Shown: piece by piece, positions 8,740 through 19,885 of the stretch
Numbering within the stretch: position 1 is the first letter of the stretch
How the letters are laid out: every line of letters starts with the position of its first letter
NCBI GenBank assembly: GCA_020629515.1
Contig: JAHDDE010000002.1
Location: 134,010 to 198,009 of the forward strand
Source: Saprospiraceae bacterium
GTDB taxonomy: Bacteria > Bacteroidota > Bacteroidia > Chitinophagales > Saprospiraceae
Direction of reading: 5' to 3'
DNA: 64,000 bases
The notes under the pieces: model-generated
The model's input: only the letters and a program-made list of their open reading frames with translations
Database searches by the model: none
What the model was told of the DNA's origin: nothing
Translations under genes and position numbers: made by a program

Positions 8740-9480
8740 ATGATTTTCCCAATTGGCGATACTAATGTGAAAGGTGGTTATAAACCTTTATTTAGTTATG
8801 GCTTGATCGCTATCAACATTGTAATATTTCTTTTTCAAGTTATGACTCCTGGTAATTTGGTTTGTGAGTTTGCGACTATACCTGGTGATGTAATGGATGG
8901 AAATAATCTTTTTACACTTTTTACCAGTATGTTTCTGCATGGAGGTTGGATGCATTTGATAGGCAATATGATGTTTTTATGGATTTTCGCGGACAACATT
9001 GAAGCAATTGTGGGGAATAAAAGATTTATTATTTTCTATTTATTAGGAGGACTTTTTTCTGCCGGCGTGCATATATTTTTTGAGTTATATACTGGTGGTT
9101 CGGTCACGGACAATTGTTGTATGCCATGTACTCAGGGTATGGATTGTGCCAATATAGCCCAGATGTGTACAGGATACATTCCATCTCTTGGGGCGAGTGG
9201 AGCCATTTCTGCTGTTATGGGAGCTTATTTGGTGATGTTTCCAAAGTCAAAGATCAAGATGTTATTTTTTGTAATGACCTTCGAGATTTCGGCTATATAC
9301 TTTTTGGGTTTGTGGTTTGCAGAGCAATTAATTTCTGGCGTGGGAAGTATCGGAATGTTTGCTGGCACCTCTGGAGGAGTGGCTTGGTGGGCACATATTG
9401 GCGGCTTTGTTTTTGGACTGGCATTTGGTTATTTATGCAAAAATCAAATGAAAGAAGTGCTTAGGCCTTATCAGCGTTGA
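8740..9480 (+). CDS. Rhomboid family intramembrane serine protease
   Basis: GGWMHLIGNMMFLWIFADNIE, PSLGASGAISAVMGAYL (catalytic Ser), WWAHIGGFVFGLAFG (catalytic His). Confidence 0.95.
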   Translation: MIFPIGDTNVKGGYKPLFSYGLIAINIVIFLFQVMTPGNLVCEFATIPGDVMDGNNLFTLFTSMFLHGGWMHLIGNMMFLWIFADNIEAIVGNKRFIIFYLLGGLFSAGVHIFFELYTGGSVTDNCCMPCTQGMDCANIAQMCTGYIPSLGASGAISAVMGAYLVMFPKSKIKMLFFVMTFEISAIYFLGLWFAEQLISGVGSIGMFAGTSGGVAWWAHIGGFVFGLAFGYLCKNQMKEVLRPYQR

Positions 9481-9523
9481 TGAAAAATTGTTTTAAAGCC
9501 TTTTTTCATAAGCTGAATAGTAT

Positions 9524-9531
9524 TACTTTTG
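9524..9531 (+). promoter_or_regulatory. Putative -7 promoter element TACTTTTG upstream of L25
   Basis: Matches TAnnTTTG about 35 nt before the L25 ATG. Confidence 0.45.
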
Positions 9532-9565
9532 CAATCCTTTTTGAAAATAAGATATCAAGTAAGAT

Positions 9566-10177
9566 ATGCAGGTCGTTCAGATAACTACAGAAGAAAGAAA
9601 TGATTTAGGTAAAAAAGCTACTAAAGCTTTGAGAGCCTCAGGTAAAATACCAGCAGTGGTGTATAGCAAGAATGGAGTAGCCCATTTTACCACTACACAT
9701 AACGACGTCAAGTCAATGGTTTATACACCCGATTTAAAAGTCGCTGAACTTAATGTGCAGGGAGGTGTTAAAAAAGCGCTAATCAAAAGCATCGATTTTC
9801 ACCCTGTGACAGATGCGATCATGCATATTGACTTTATCGAATTGATACCAAACCATCCAGTTAAAGCAGATATACCTGTGAGGTTCAAAGGAGTATCTCC
9901 AGGAGTAAAGTCTGGAGGTAAGCTTATGAAAGCGCTCCGAACTGTAAAAGTTAAAACAACTCCAGAGGCATTAGTGGACGAACTTTTTGTTGATATTTCA
10001 TCACTTCAGTTATCTGAGGCAGTAAGAGTGAGAGATATTGAGACACCAGAAGGACTCACTATAGAAGTTGAACCAGCAACTCCGATAGCAGTTGTAGAAG
10101 TACCAAGAGCCCTTAAGGGTAAAGGTGCTGAAGGAGAAGAAGGCGCTGAAGAAGAAGAAGGTGCTGAAGAAGCATAG
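9566..10177 (+). CDS. rplY: 50S ribosomal protein L25/general stress protein Ctc
   Basis: RNDLGKKATKALRASGKIPAVVYSKNG..., HPVKADIPVRFKGVSPGVKSGGKLMKALRTVKV; acidic Glu/Ala-rich C-terminal tail. Confidence 0.95.
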   Translation: MQVVQITTEERNDLGKKATKALRASGKIPAVVYSKNGVAHFTTTHNDVKSMVYTPDLKVAELNVQGGVKKALIKSIDFHPVTDAIMHIDFIELIPNHPVKADIPVRFKGVSPGVKSGGKLMKALRTVKVKTTPEALVDELFVDISSLQLSEAVRVRDIETPEGLTIEVEPATPIAVVEVPRALKGKGAEGEEGAEEEEGAEEA

Positions 10178-10185
10178 ACTCTCAC

Positions 10186-10650
10186 TTGTTCTCAATTAAA
10201 ATATTCAGTTTAATTTTCTTAGGACTTTACTATTCTTGTTTTAAGTCCTGTGAAGAACAACACGATGTACGTTCAGAGGTGGTTTCTGAGGCGTTAAACT
10301 ATCTTGGCAATTCCTATCAATATGCGGGACGAGGACCAGATCATTTTGATTGCTCAGGATTAGTCAGTAAGGTGTATGAAAAAGTGGGTATTACTATAAG
10401 AGGATCTTCTAAATCTATAAGTAATGTGCATCGTGGTATCCCAATTGATGATGTCAAAAGAGGAGATTTGATTTTTTACATTAAACAGGGAACGGTTTTT
10501 CATGTTAGCATTGTAGTAAATGTTGGAGACGAACTAATAGAGGTAGTCCATAGTACGACATCAAGAGGCGTTATCCGAGAAAATATTTTAGCCTCACCGT
10601 ATTGGAAAGAAAAGATACATAAAGTCATATCTTTATCAGCTTTCAAGTAA
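10186..10650 (+). CDS. C40 family (NlpC/P60) peptidase
   Basis: ALNYLGNSYQYAGRGPDHFDCSGLVSKVYEKVGI..., RGDLIFYIKQGTVFHVSIVV: Cys/His motifs of NlpC/P60. Confidence 0.9.
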   Translation: MFSIKIFSLIFLGLYYSCFKSCEEQHDVRSEVVSEALNYLGNSYQYAGRGPDHFDCSGLVSKVYEKVGITIRGSSKSISNVHRGIPIDDVKRGDLIFYIKQGTVFHVSIVVNVGDELIEVVHSTTSRGVIRENILASPYWKEKIHKVISLSAFK

Positions 10651-10697
10651 TCACTGTGGGATTTATCAAAATTATAAAATCAATATTAGGTATCAGA

Positions 10698-11282
10698 ATG
10701 AAAAAAGGTAGAAAGAACGTCATTTTATTTGGACCACCAGGATCTGGTAAAGGGACACAGGCCAAACAGCTCGAAAAAAAGTTTGGATTAATACAAGTGT
10801 CAACAGGAGATTTATTTAGATATGAACTGGGCAATAATACACCATTAGGCCAAAAGGCGAGATCTTATATGGATAAAGGGCAGTTGGTACCAGATGAGAT
10901 AACCATAGGTATGCTCAAAAATAAGATTGATCAATACCCAGATTGTGGAGGTTTTATTTTTGATGGTTTCCCTAGAACGATTCCTCAAGCAGAGGCGCTG
11001 GATAATCTTTTGTCTGATGGAGAAGAACAAGTAGACCAACTTATTTCACTTAAAGTAGATGATGATGAAATAGTCAGACGATTATTAGAAAGAGGAAAGA
11101 CGAGTGGCAGGGCTGATGACGCTAATGAGGAAGTAATCAGAAAGAGAATAGAAGTTTATAAGGCTGAAACAGCTCCAGTCTATGCGTACTATGATAAAAA
11201 GAGTCTCTCAGTAGAAATAGAAGGTATCGGTTCAATAGAAGAGATAAACGATAGACTGAACGCTTTGATCGATTCAATATAA
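10698..11282 (+). CDS. adk: Adenylate kinase
   Basis: NVILFGPPGSGKGTQAKQLEKKFGLIQVSTGDLFR, GFIFDGFPRTIPQAEAL, SGRADD; start at MKKGRKNVILFG. Confidence 0.96.
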   Translation: MKKGRKNVILFGPPGSGKGTQAKQLEKKFGLIQVSTGDLFRYELGNNTPLGQKARSYMDKGQLVPDEITIGMLKNKIDQYPDCGGFIFDGFPRTIPQAEALDNLLSDGEEQVDQLISLKVDDDEIVRRLLERGKTSGRADDANEEVIRKRIEVYKAETAPVYAYYDKKSLSVEIEGIGSIEEINDRLNALIDSI

Positions 11283-11288
11283 CAGATA

Positions 11289-12287
11289 TTGTCAGAACGC
11301 AACTTTGTAGATTACGTTAAAATATGTTGTCGCTCAGGAAATGGAGGACCCGGCAGTAGTCATTTTTTTAGAGATAGATTACAGCCAAGAGGAGGTCCTG
11401 ATGGAGGAGACGGAGGAAGAGGAGGACATATTATCATCAAAGCAAATCCTCAGTTGTGGACGCTACTTCATCTTAAATATCGCAAGCACGTATTAGCAGG
11501 TCATGGTGAGTCAGGAGGTTCCTCTAGAAAAAGTGGTGCTAATGGAATAAGTGAGATTTTGGAGGTTCCTTTAGGTACGGTGGCTAAAGATGCCGAGACT
11601 GGGGAGATAGAATTTGAAGTTACTGAAGAGGGTGAAGAATATATCCTTGTTGAAGGTGGCAAAGGGGGATTAGGTAATGCACATTTTAAGTCTTCTACTA
11701 ATCAGTCTCCACAATATGCCCAGAGCGGTATACCAGGCAAAGAAGAATGGAAAATACTAGAACTCAAGCTACTTGCAGATGTAGGTTTAGTTGGGTTCCC
11801 TAATGCTGGAAAGTCCACCCTATTATCATCAATCAGTGCTGCCAAGCCTAAGATAGGAGACTACCCTTTCACCACATTAACGCCAAATTTGGGAATTGTA
11901 GGATATCGAAATAATAGATCCTTTGTGATGGCCGATATTCCAGGTATCATCGAAAAAGCTCATGAAGGAAAAGGATTAGGGCACAGATTTCTAAGACATA
12001 TAGAGAGAAATAGTTTGTTGCTTTTTATAATTCCATCAGATAGCGATAGCATCAAGGAACAATATTTTATTCTACTCAAAGAATTAGAGATGTTTAACCC
12101 AGAATTGTTACATAAGCCACGCTTCTTGGGTATTTCGAAAAGTGATTTGATAGACGAGGAATTAAAAGAATTGATTTTAGAGGATATGCCGGAGGGAGTC
12201 CACTTTTCCTTTTTCTCTGCGGCTACAGGAGATGGTTTAGTACAGCTAAAGGATGAAATCTGGAAGTTATTGGTTAAAGAATATTAA
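11289..12287 (+). CDS. obgE: GTPase ObgE/CgtA
   Basis: Gly-rich Obg fold [31 protein letters not shown] and G-domain [45 protein letters not shown]. Confidence 0.97.
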   Translation: MSERNFVDYVKICCRSGNGGPGSSHFFRDRLQPRGGPDGGDGGRGGHIIIKANPQLWTLLHLKYRKHVLAGHGESGGSSRKSGANGISEILEVPLGTVAKDAETGEIEFEVTEEGEEYILVEGGKGGLGNAHFKSSTNQSPQYAQSGIPGKEEWKILELKLLADVGLVGFPNAGKSTLLSSISAAKPKIGDYPFTTLTPNLGIVGYRNNRSFVMADIPGIIEKAHEGKGLGHRFLRHIERNSLLLFIIPSDSDSIKEQYFILLKELEMFNPELLHKPRFLGISKSDLIDEELKELILEDMPEGVHFSFFSAATGDGLVQLKDEIWKLLVKEY

Positions 12288-12820
12288 TCTATACTGTCTT
12301 TAACTTGATCCAATGTTGTATTGAATTTGGACCAAAATTCCGCAAATAGATTTTTAAAAGATTCTAACATCCATCCACCATCTTGACTCACGGATACCAG
12401 ATGATCATATAATGTACTTTGTTCCATATATGATTCTGTCAACACTTTCAAATTAGAGAGCATTATCAGAAGCCCTCCGATAATAAAAGCAGCGACTAAA
12501 CCTAATAGGGCTCCGCCTGCTAATTGATTGATAAAATTGACATTGGCAGCTCTCAACATATCTTCTATCTTTTCGCCGATGAATCTAAGGATTAACATAA
12601 CAGCAAAAAAGACGATTAAAAATCCAAGGATAAATTCCATCGCTGGATTAATATTTACAACATCCTGAACGTATGATATAAAGAGTGGAGAAAACTTTAG
12701 AGCCACTACTAAACCAATTAAGATAGACATGGTATCCACAACAGTATTGATAAGACCTTTGGTATATCCTCTATAAAAGGCATAACTAATCACCAATGCT
12801 GCAAAAAGGTCAATAATCAT
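12284..12820 (-). CDS. CvpA family membrane protein
   Basis: [45 protein letters not shown] with four predicted TM helices; start refined to the internal Met. Confidence 0.85.
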   Translation of the reverse strand: MIIDLFAALVISYAFYRGYTKGLINTVVDTMSILIGLVVALKFSPLFISYVQDVVNINPAMEFILGFLIVFFAVMLILRFIGEKIEDMLRAANVNFINQLAGGALLGLVAAFIIGGLLIMLSNLKVLTESYMEQSTLYDHLVSVSQDGGWMLESFKNLFAEFWSKFNTTLDQVKDSID

Positions 12821-12983
12821 TATGATATATATTGTGAGGGACAAAAATATGCGAAAAGAATAGAAACAGCTAATGTTGGTCTTCAATAATTAGTTAGAGA
12901 ACGTTTGGAATTAAGATATAAACTATTGAAATTGTGCTTTTAATAAATGGCAATTAAATATAATTTGATACATAACGATTAAA

Positions 12984-14906
12984 ATGGCTCAAGTAAACTA
13001 TACAGAAGACAATATTAGATCCTTAGATTGGAAAGAGCACATCAGACTTAGACCTGGGATGTATATAGGTAAGTTAGGTGATGGGTCTGCCCAGGATGAT
13101 GGTATATATGTCCTGTTAAAAGAGGTACTTGATAATTCTATAGACGAATATGTTATGGGTTTTGGTCGGGAGATTAAAATTCAGGTTAAAGATGGTGTCG
13201 CAGTCATAAGAGACTATGGTAGAGGAATTCCTTTAGGCAAGGTAGTGGACTGTGTGTCTAAGATTAATACAGGAGGAAAATATGACTCTAAGGCATTTAA
13301 AAAATCTGTGGGTCTAAATGGTGTAGGGACTAAGGCTGTCAATGCATTGTCGAGTTACTTTAAGGTGCAAGCCATCAGGGATGGAAAGACGAAAGTTGCT
13401 GAATTCTCCAATGGGGAGTTGGAGAATGAGAGTAAGATTGTAAAGTCGGACGATATCAATGGTACGGAGGTTACTTTTCATCCTGATGAGAGTATATTCA
13501 AAAATTATAAGTTTAGAGCAGAGTACATAGAAAATCAGCTATGGAACTATGCTTATCTCAATGCAGGGTTAAGGATACATTTTAATAATAAGGTTTTATA
13601 CAGTAAGGATGGTTTACTTGATTTACTTTCTAATAAAACCAAGCCAGAACAACTGAGATACCCGATTATTCATCTAAAAGGAGATGATATAGAATTGGCC
13701 TTGACACATGGCAATCAATATGGAGAGGAATACTACTCTTTTGTAAATGGACAAAATACCACACAAGGAGGAACCCACCTTGGAGCTTTCAGAGAGGCTA
13801 TAGTAAAAACTATCAGAGATCATTTTAATAAGAATTATGATGCACGGGACATTCAGTCCTCAATCATAGGAGCTATTTCTGTTAGGGTAGAAGAGCCAGT
13901 GTTTGAATCTCAAACTAAAACTAAACTGGGTTCGCAGACCGTTGGGCCTGATGGTCCTACTTTACGATCTTTTGTTATGGATTTCGTCAAAGCGAATTTG
14001 GACAACTATCTGCATAAAAATGTAGAGGTAGCTAAAGCTATCCAAAAGAGGATCGTACAGTCAGAAAGAGAGAGAAAAGAAATCTCAGGCATCAAAAAAT
14101 TGGCTAATGAAAGAGCTAAAAAAGCCAATCTTCACAACAAAAAATTAAGGGATTGTAGGATTCACTACAATGACAAAAAGAAAGTCGATGAGGAGCTAAA
14201 ATTGGCTTCAAGTATATTCATCACGGAGGGAGATTCGGCAAGTGGGTCTATAACTAAAGCTAGAGATGTTAAAACACAAGCGGTTTTCAGTCTAAGAGGT
14301 AAACCACTGAATTGCTACAATATGACCAAAAAAGTGGTCTATCAAAATGAAGAGTTTAACCTATTGCAACATGCGCTAAATATTGAAGATGGTCTTGAAG
14401 GATTGAGATATAATAAAGTGATCATAGCTACTGATGCAGATGTAGATGGTATGCATATTAGATTATTGTTACTGACATTTTTTCTTCAGTTTTTTCCAGA
14501 TTTAGTCAAACAAGGACACCTATTTATTTTGGAGACTCCCCTGTTTAGGGTTCGTGATAAGAAAAAAACTTTTTACTGTTATAGTGAAGAAGAAAAAGCC
14601 AAGGCGGTTGAGCAATTAAGAGGTAAGGCAGAGATAACAAGGTTTAAAGGGCTTGGTGAGATTTCGCCATCAGAATTTGAAGATTTTATTGGAGTGAGCA
14701 TAAGATTAGAGCCCGTATATCTATCTGGTAATACAGATATAAATGAGATACTCAGCTATTATATGGGCAAGAATACTCCTGAACGCCAGAAGTTTATAAT
14801 CAACAACTTAAAGGTCGAACTATTAGATGTAGATGGCGAAGATGTGGTACTGGATAAAAGCAAAAAGACTCGGAAGCAAGAAGTATTAGAAGAAGTGACT
14901 GCATAA
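12984..14906 (+). CDS. parE: Type IIA DNA topoisomerase subunit B (topoisomerase IV ParE-like)
   Basis: [73 protein letters not shown]. Confidence 0.92.
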   Translation: MAQVNYTEDNIRSLDWKEHIRLRPGMYIGKLGDGSAQDDGIYVLLKEVLDNSIDEYVMGFGREIKIQVKDGVAVIRDYGRGIPLGKVVDCVSKINTGGKYDSKAFKKSVGLNGVGTKAVNALSSYFKVQAIRDGKTKVAEFSNGELENESKIVKSDDINGTEVTFHPDESIFKNYKFRAEYIENQLWNYAYLNAGLRIHFNNKVLYSKDGLLDLLSNKTKPEQLRYPIIHLKGDDIELALTHGNQYGEEYYSFVNGQNTTQGGTHLGAFREAIVKTIRDHFNKNYDARDIQSSIIGAISVRVEEPVFESQTKTKLGSQTVGPDGPTLRSFVMDFVKANLDNYLHKNVEVAKAIQKRIVQSERERKEISGIKKLANERAKKANLHNKKLRDCRIHYNDKKKVDEELKLASSIFITEGDSASGSITKARDVKTQAVFSLRGKPLNCYNMTKKVVYQNEEFNLLQHALNIEDGLEGLRYNKVIIATDADVDGMHIRLLLLTFFLQFFPDLVKQGHLFILETPLFRVRDKKKTFYCYSEEEKAKAVEQLRGKAEITRFKGLGEISPSEFEDFIGVSIRLEPVYLSGNTDINEILSYYMGKNTPERQKFIINNLKVELLDVDGEDVVLDKSKKTRKQEVLEEVTA

Positions 14907-15019
14907 TTGGCTGACATAATGTCGTATCTCAGAGAGGTTATATGACATAATATGTTAGATGTTATGGAAATGATGGCTTGGTAAGCTTATTGTGATTGTT
15001 TCTCCTCAAAGCCTAATAT

Positions 15020-17419
15020 ATGTTTAGCAACAAATTTGTGTTAAGTCAAATAAATGAAGATGGTGAGTTTACACCTTTAATTTCTCTTGATGACGAAGCC
15101 AAGTTGAATGAAGGAGAAATACCAAAAACATTGCCTCTTCTTGCACTCAAGAATACAGTACTTTTTCCTGGAGTTGTCATTCCGATTACCATAGGCAGAG
15201 ATAAATCCATTAAAGCAGTTAAGTCTGCATATGATGCACATAAGTTCTTAACAGTTCATTCTCAAAAGGAGATAAAAAATGAAGATCCTTCATTAGATGA
15301 TTTATATAGCATTGGAAGTATTGCCAAGATCATCAAGATGATAAAAATGCCTGATGGCAGTACCACTGCAATCCTACAGGGTAGAGCCAAAAGTGATTTA
15401 CTTAATCTAACGCAAGAAACTCCATTTTTAGAAGGAGAGATTGAGGTGATGTCTGAAGAGGCCATAAAAGATGATCTTGAATTTGATGCGACACTATCTT
15501 CAGTAAAAGACTTGGCCAGAAAAATTATTGAACTATCACCGCAGATTCCATCTGAAGCAGTGACAATGTTAGATAATATGAAAAATCAATCATTTTTGAT
15601 CAATTTCATTGCTTCTAACTTAAATATCAATGTCAAGCAAAAGCAAGAAATATTAGAAATTCCAAGTATCATAGAAAGAGCTAAAAAAGTTTTAGCTCTG
15701 TTGGATGCTCAATTACAACTGTTGGAGTTAAGAACCAAAATAGAAAGCAAAGTTAGAACTGATATTGAAAAACAACAGCGAGACTATTTTTTAAATCAGC
15801 AACTTAAGACCATCCAAGAGGAGCTTGGCCAAAATCCGCAACAGGAGCAGATTAATGAGTTGGCTAAAAGGGCCAAGAAAAAATCATGGCCAAATCATGC
15901 CCGAGAGCAGTTCTTAAAGGAATTGAATAAGGTGAAAAGAATAAATCCCCAAGTGGCAGAATATTCTGTTACCTTAAATTATCTTGAGTTATTACTTGAT
16001 CTCCCATGGAACTCTTTTACCAAGGATAACTTTGATCTCAAGAAAGTTAAACAGGTCTTGGACAAAGATCATCATGGTCTTGACAAGGTTAAAGACAGGA
16101 TAATTGAACACTTGGCTGTACTCAAATTAAAAGGAGACATGAAAGCTCCAATAATTTGTTTGGTTGGTCCTCCAGGAGTTGGTAAGACCTCATTAGGTAA
16201 ATCTATCGCTAAAGCGTTAAAAAGAAATTTTATAAGGATGTCCTTGGGGGGATTGCATGACGAGAGTGAAATAAGAGGACATAGAAAAACCTATATTGGT
16301 GCTATGCCAGGTCGTATTGTGCAATCATTGAAAAAAGCTGGATCTTCTAATCCGGTATTCATCTTGGATGAGATTGACAAAATTGGAAAAGATTTTAGAG
16401 GAGATCCTTCTTCTGCATTATTGGAGGTATTAGATCCTGAGCAAAATGGTACTTTTTATGATAACTATCTGGAGTTGGAGTATGACCTTTCGAAGGTGAT
16501 GTTTATAGCTACGGCTAATTCGCTGAGTACGATCCAACCGGCCTTATTAGACAGGATGGAGATCATTAATTTGAGTGGATACTCTACTGAGGAGAAAATA
16601 GAAATTGCTAATAAGCATTTGATTCCTTTTCAGCGAAAAGATCATGGACTACACAGTAAACAAGTAAGTGTGTCAAAGGCGGTTATCTCTAAGGTTATAC
16701 AAGATTATACAAGAGAGTCTGGAGTGAGATCCTTGAGCCGACAGATTGCAGGACTAATGAGAAATGCTGCCAAGCAGATTGCCATGGATGATGTCAAGAA
16801 AGTGACAGTAAAAAAGGATGATTTAGAAGATATACTTGGTCCAACTAAGTATTCGAATGAGAAGTATAACAATACAAAACTATCAGGTGTCGCGATAGGT
16901 CTTGCTTGGACCAGAGTAGGAGGAGATATGTTGTATATCGAAGCCAGCCTGAATAAAGGTAAAGGCAAACTTACACTTACAGGAAATCTTGGCGACGTGA
17001 TGAAAGAATCAGCCACTACAGCACTGAGCTATATAAAAGCAAACGCTGAAGACATTGGTATAGAAACCACGAAATTTAGTGAATATGATGTTCATATCCA
17101 CGTACCAGAGGGTGCTATACCTAAAGATGGTCCAAGTGCCGGCATAACCATGTTGTCAGCGCTTAGTTCCGCATATTTGGGTAAACCAGTAAAGCCTTAC
17201 TTGGCTATGACAGGGGAGATTACTTTGAGAGGTCAAGTTCTACCAGTAGGGGGTATCAAAGAAAAAATATTAGCGGCCAAAAGATCGGGTATCAAGGAAA
17301 TTATATTGTGCGCAGAGAATGAGAAACATGTCAAACAAATACCTCAAGAATATTTGACTAATTTGACATTTATATACGTAGACCAGATGAAGGACGTGCT
17401 CAAAAATGCATTAAGTTAA
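15020..17419 (+). CDS. lon: ATP-dependent endopeptidase Lon
   Basis: CLVGPPGVGKTSLGKSIAKAL, GLHDESEIRGHRKTYIGAMPGRI, catalytic PKDGPSAGITM. Confidence 0.98.
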   Translation: MFSNKFVLSQINEDGEFTPLISLDDEAKLNEGEIPKTLPLLALKNTVLFPGVVIPITIGRDKSIKAVKSAYDAHKFLTVHSQKEIKNEDPSLDDLYSIGSIAKIIKMIKMPDGSTTAILQGRAKSDLLNLTQETPFLEGEIEVMSEEAIKDDLEFDATLSSVKDLARKIIELSPQIPSEAVTMLDNMKNQSFLINFIASNLNINVKQKQEILEIPSIIERAKKVLALLDAQLQLLELRTKIESKVRTDIEKQQRDYFLNQQLKTIQEELGQNPQQEQINELAKRAKKKSWPNHAREQFLKELNKVKRINPQVAEYSVTLNYLELLLDLPWNSFTKDNFDLKKVKQVLDKDHHGLDKVKDRIIEHLAVLKLKGDMKAPIICLVGPPGVGKTSLGKSIAKALKRNFIRMSLGGLHDESEIRGHRKTYIGAMPGRIVQSLKKAGSSNPVFILDEIDKIGKDFRGDPSSALLEVLDPEQNGTFYDNYLELEYDLSKVMFIATANSLSTIQPALLDRMEIINLSGYSTEEKIEIANKHLIPFQRKDHGLHSKQVSVSKAVISKVIQDYTRESGVRSLSRQIAGLMRNAAKQIAMDDVKKVTVKKDDLEDILGPTKYSNEKYNNTKLSGVAIGLAWTRVGGDMLYIEASLNKGKGKLTLTGNLGDVMKESATTALSYIKANAEDIGIETTKFSEYDVHIHVPEGAIPKDGPSAGITMLSALSSAYLGKPVKPYLAMTGEITLRGQVLPVGGIKEKILAAKRSGIKEIILCAENEKHVKQIPQEYLTNLTFIYVDQMKDVLKNALS

Positions 17420-17503
17420 ATGCCTGTTAAATGAACCATTAGAGTTTTGAAAGGTGTTTTTTACCAATTCAATATTTAATATCTTTATTAGCTAATAGAA
17501 ATA

Positions 17504-18157
17504 ATGAAAAGCCTAAAAAAGATTATTTTACTCGTTTTGTTGATGATATCTATTGGATATATCACATCAATGAATGCACAGTCTTCGGCTAATTCTGTAA
17601 TTCAATTTTCTGGACGAGTCATTAACACAGAAAATGGAAAAATTGAGAAGATAATCTATGCTAATATAGCTGTCAAAGGTACCCCTCGAGGTACGAGTTC
17701 AGGGATAGATGGCTTTTTCTCTCTAGCAGTAGCTAAGGGAGAGACCGTACAATTTAGTAGTGTTGGGTATGAGTTAACAGAATTTGTAATACCTGCTGAT
17801 ATCGAAGGCAATATGTATTCTAAGGATATCATCATGAAGAAAGACACACTTTTCTTGCCTGAAGCAATGATATATCCGTGGCCTGATAAGGACTTTTTTA
17901 AGATTGAATTTTTAGCCCTTGAAGTAAGCAATGCCTTAGAAGATGTGGTAGCTGAAAATCTTTCTCCTGAGAGATTAGAAATACTAAGAGAGATATTGCC
18001 CGTGGATGGAGGAGAAGTTTCGAAAATCGAACTTCAGCAGGCCGCTCAAGCCTATTATTATAATGGTCAATTGCGCCCTCAAAATGTTTTTAACCCACTT
18101 TCATGGAAGAAGTTTATTGACGCCATTAAAAAAGGTGACTTCAAAAAGAAAGAATAA
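17504..18157 (+). CDS. Carboxypeptidase-like regulatory domain-containing secreted protein
   Basis: Signal peptide then FSGRVINTENGKIEKIIYANIAVKGTPRGTSSGIDGFFSLAVAKGETVQFSSVGYE. Confidence 0.8.
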   Translation: MKSLKKIILLVLLMISIGYITSMNAQSSANSVIQFSGRVINTENGKIEKIIYANIAVKGTPRGTSSGIDGFFSLAVAKGETVQFSSVGYELTEFVIPADIEGNMYSKDIIMKKDTLFLPEAMIYPWPDKDFFKIEFLALEVSNALEDVVAENLSPERLEILREILPVDGGEVSKIELQQAAQAYYYNGQLRPQNVFNPLSWKKFIDAIKKGDFKKKE

Positions 18158-18272
18158 GTAGGCTCAAGATACAAATTAATAGTTTTCATTTTTATTCTTA
18201 TAAATGACATCATAAATATGATATAGATTGTTCTTTGTTAGGACTATCTCTATTTTTGCCCAAAATTTTATT

Positions 18273-19226
18273 GTGAAGGTTACAGAGTATTTTGAGAAGA
18301 GCGAAGATACCTTAGTATCTTTTGAGGTTTTGCCCCCACTTAAAGGGGGAAGCATGAAAAGTATATTTGATACACTTGACCCTTTGATGGAATTTAAACC
18401 TCCATTTGTAGATGTCACTTATCATCGAGAAGAGTATATATACAATCAACGTGAGAGTGGTTATTATGAGAAGATAGCAATTCGTAAGCGACCAGGTACA
18501 GTTGGTATCTGTGCGGCCATAATGCACAGATACGGAGTAGATGCGGTACCTCATCTGCTATGTGGGGGTTTTACCAAAGAAGAGACAGAAAATGCGTTGA
18601 TAGACTTGAATTTTTTGAATATCAATAATGTTTTGGCACTAAGAGGCGATGCAAGAAGATTTGAAGATAAATTTGTGAAACAACCTGGAGGTCATGCAAA
18701 TGCTTTGGGTTTGGTCCAGCAAATGCAAAAAATGAATAAGGGTGAATACCTTGACAAGGGTATCGATAATGGGACTAAAACAGACTTTTGTATTGGTGTA
18801 GCAGGTTACCCTGAAAAACATTTTGAATCTCCTAATTTTGAGTTGGATCTAGATTATACCAAACAAAAAATTGACGCTGGAGCCTCATATATTGTCACGC
18901 AAATGTTTTTTGATAATGATAAGTATTTTGAGTACGTGGATAAGTGCCGTTCAATTGGAATCAACGTGCCTATAGTACCCGGTTTAAAGCCAATGACCAA
19001 AAAATACCAATTAAACTCGATCCCGAGACGATTTTATATTAATCTGCCAGAAGCATTGTCAAAAGAAGTTGCAAAGGCTAATAATAGCGCCGCAGTTAAA
19101 GAGATAGGTATAGAGTGGGCTATTGAGCAGTGTAAGGAGCTCAAAGCTAAAAATGTCCCTTGCTTACATTTCTACACCATGGGAGATTGGGAAACCTCTA
19201 AGAGGATCATCGAGAAAGTATTCTAA
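18273..19226 (+). CDS. metF: Methylenetetrahydrofolate reductase
   Basis: VSFEVLPPLKGGSM..., FVDVTYHREEY..., ALRGDARR..., FCIGVAGYPEKHFESPN..., VTQMFFDNDKYFEYVDKCR. Start refined to GTG. Confidence 0.95.
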   Translation: MKVTEYFEKSEDTLVSFEVLPPLKGGSMKSIFDTLDPLMEFKPPFVDVTYHREEYIYNQRESGYYEKIAIRKRPGTVGICAAIMHRYGVDAVPHLLCGGFTKEETENALIDLNFLNINNVLALRGDARRFEDKFVKQPGGHANALGLVQQMQKMNKGEYLDKGIDNGTKTDFCIGVAGYPEKHFESPNFELDLDYTKQKIDAGASYIVTQMFFDNDKYFEYVDKCRSIGINVPIVPGLKPMTKKYQLNSIPRRFYINLPEALSKEVAKANNSAAVKEIGIEWAIEQCKELKAKNVPCLHFYTMGDWETSKRIIEKVF

Positions 19227-19281
19227 GTCAGAGTATCAGAACTGGCAGCGAAGGACGGGTCTGATCCGTTAAATAAAGACT

Positions 19282-19302
19282 ACCTATTGATATTCAATAG
19301 GT
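19282..19302. repeat. Perfect 9-bp inverted repeat upstream of sigma factor
   Basis: ACCTATTGA-TAT-TCAATAGGT, 19 nt before the ATG at 19322. Confidence 0.7.
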
Positions 19303-19321
19303 TAATAGCTATTTTTAGAAA

Positions 19322-19885
19322 ATGGATATAGTATTTAGACTGGATCAGGAGCAAGACTACATTGCTGCTTGTGGGCGCAACGAAAGGTGGGCTCAGGAGA
19401 TCTTGTATAAGCAATACTATCCACAGATGATGGCAGTCTGTCTTAGATATTCTAATAATAGAGAAGATGCATTAGACATTCTTCATGAGGGTTTTATAAA
19501 GGTCTTCAAACACATAAATCGATTTAATAAGGGTACCAGCTTAAATGCCTGGATTAAAAGAATTATGGTTAATACTGCCATAGACTTTTATCGAAAGAAT
19601 GTTAGGAGGCGTACAGAAAATCTGGATACGGTATATGATATGAGCAGTAAGAATCCTGATATCTTGAGCCAGTTAGCAACTAAAGATATCTTGAGCTGCC
19701 TGCAGCAATTATCACCATCCTATAGAACTGTATTTAATCTTTATGTGTTAGAAGGCTATTCTCATAAAGAAATTGCGGATCAGTTAGAAATTACGGAGAG
19801 CACTTCGAGATCTAATCTGGTCAAGGCAAGAGGGAAATTGAGGACATTATTGATATCGATGAGCAAGGATTATGAGCGAAGATAG
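19322..19885 (+). CDS. RNA polymerase sigma factor, ECF-like
   Basis: YKQYYPQMMAVCLRYSNNREDALDILHEGFIKVFKHINRFNKGTSLNAWIKRIMVNTAIDFYRK; region 4 LSPSYRTVFNLYVLEGYSHKEIADQLEITESTSRSNLVKAR. Confidence 0.95.
   Translation: MDIVFRLDQEQDYIAACGRNERWAQEILYKQYYPQMMAVCLRYSNNREDALDILHEGFIKVFKHINRFNKGTSLNAWIKRIMVNTAIDFYRKNVRRRTENLDTVYDMSSKNPDILSQLATKDILSCLQQLSPSYRTVFNLYVLEGYSHKEIADQLEITESTSRSNLVKARGKLRTLLISMSKDYERR

Noticed and set aside
9114-9464. 116-aa + strand ORF overlapping the rhomboid gene in another frame
   Set aside because: Alternative-frame reading of a well-conserved protease gene; no independent support.
10121-10174. Triplet-like GAA/GCT repeat at the L25 3' end as a contingency locus
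   Set aside because: Imperfect acidic tail (GAEGEEGAEEEEGAEEA) common in bacterial L25/CTC proteins; the repeats are too degenerate for slippage.
16705-17016. Long antisense ORF within lon (and similar antisense ORFs at 7577, 15262, 17656, 31720, 45178, 58120)
   Set aside because: They are shadow ORFs on the opposite strand of clearly conserved genes.
18158-18272. Riboswitch (SAM-type) upstream of metF
   Set aside because: The ~110-bp leader shows no recognisable SAM riboswitch core or strong paired helices.
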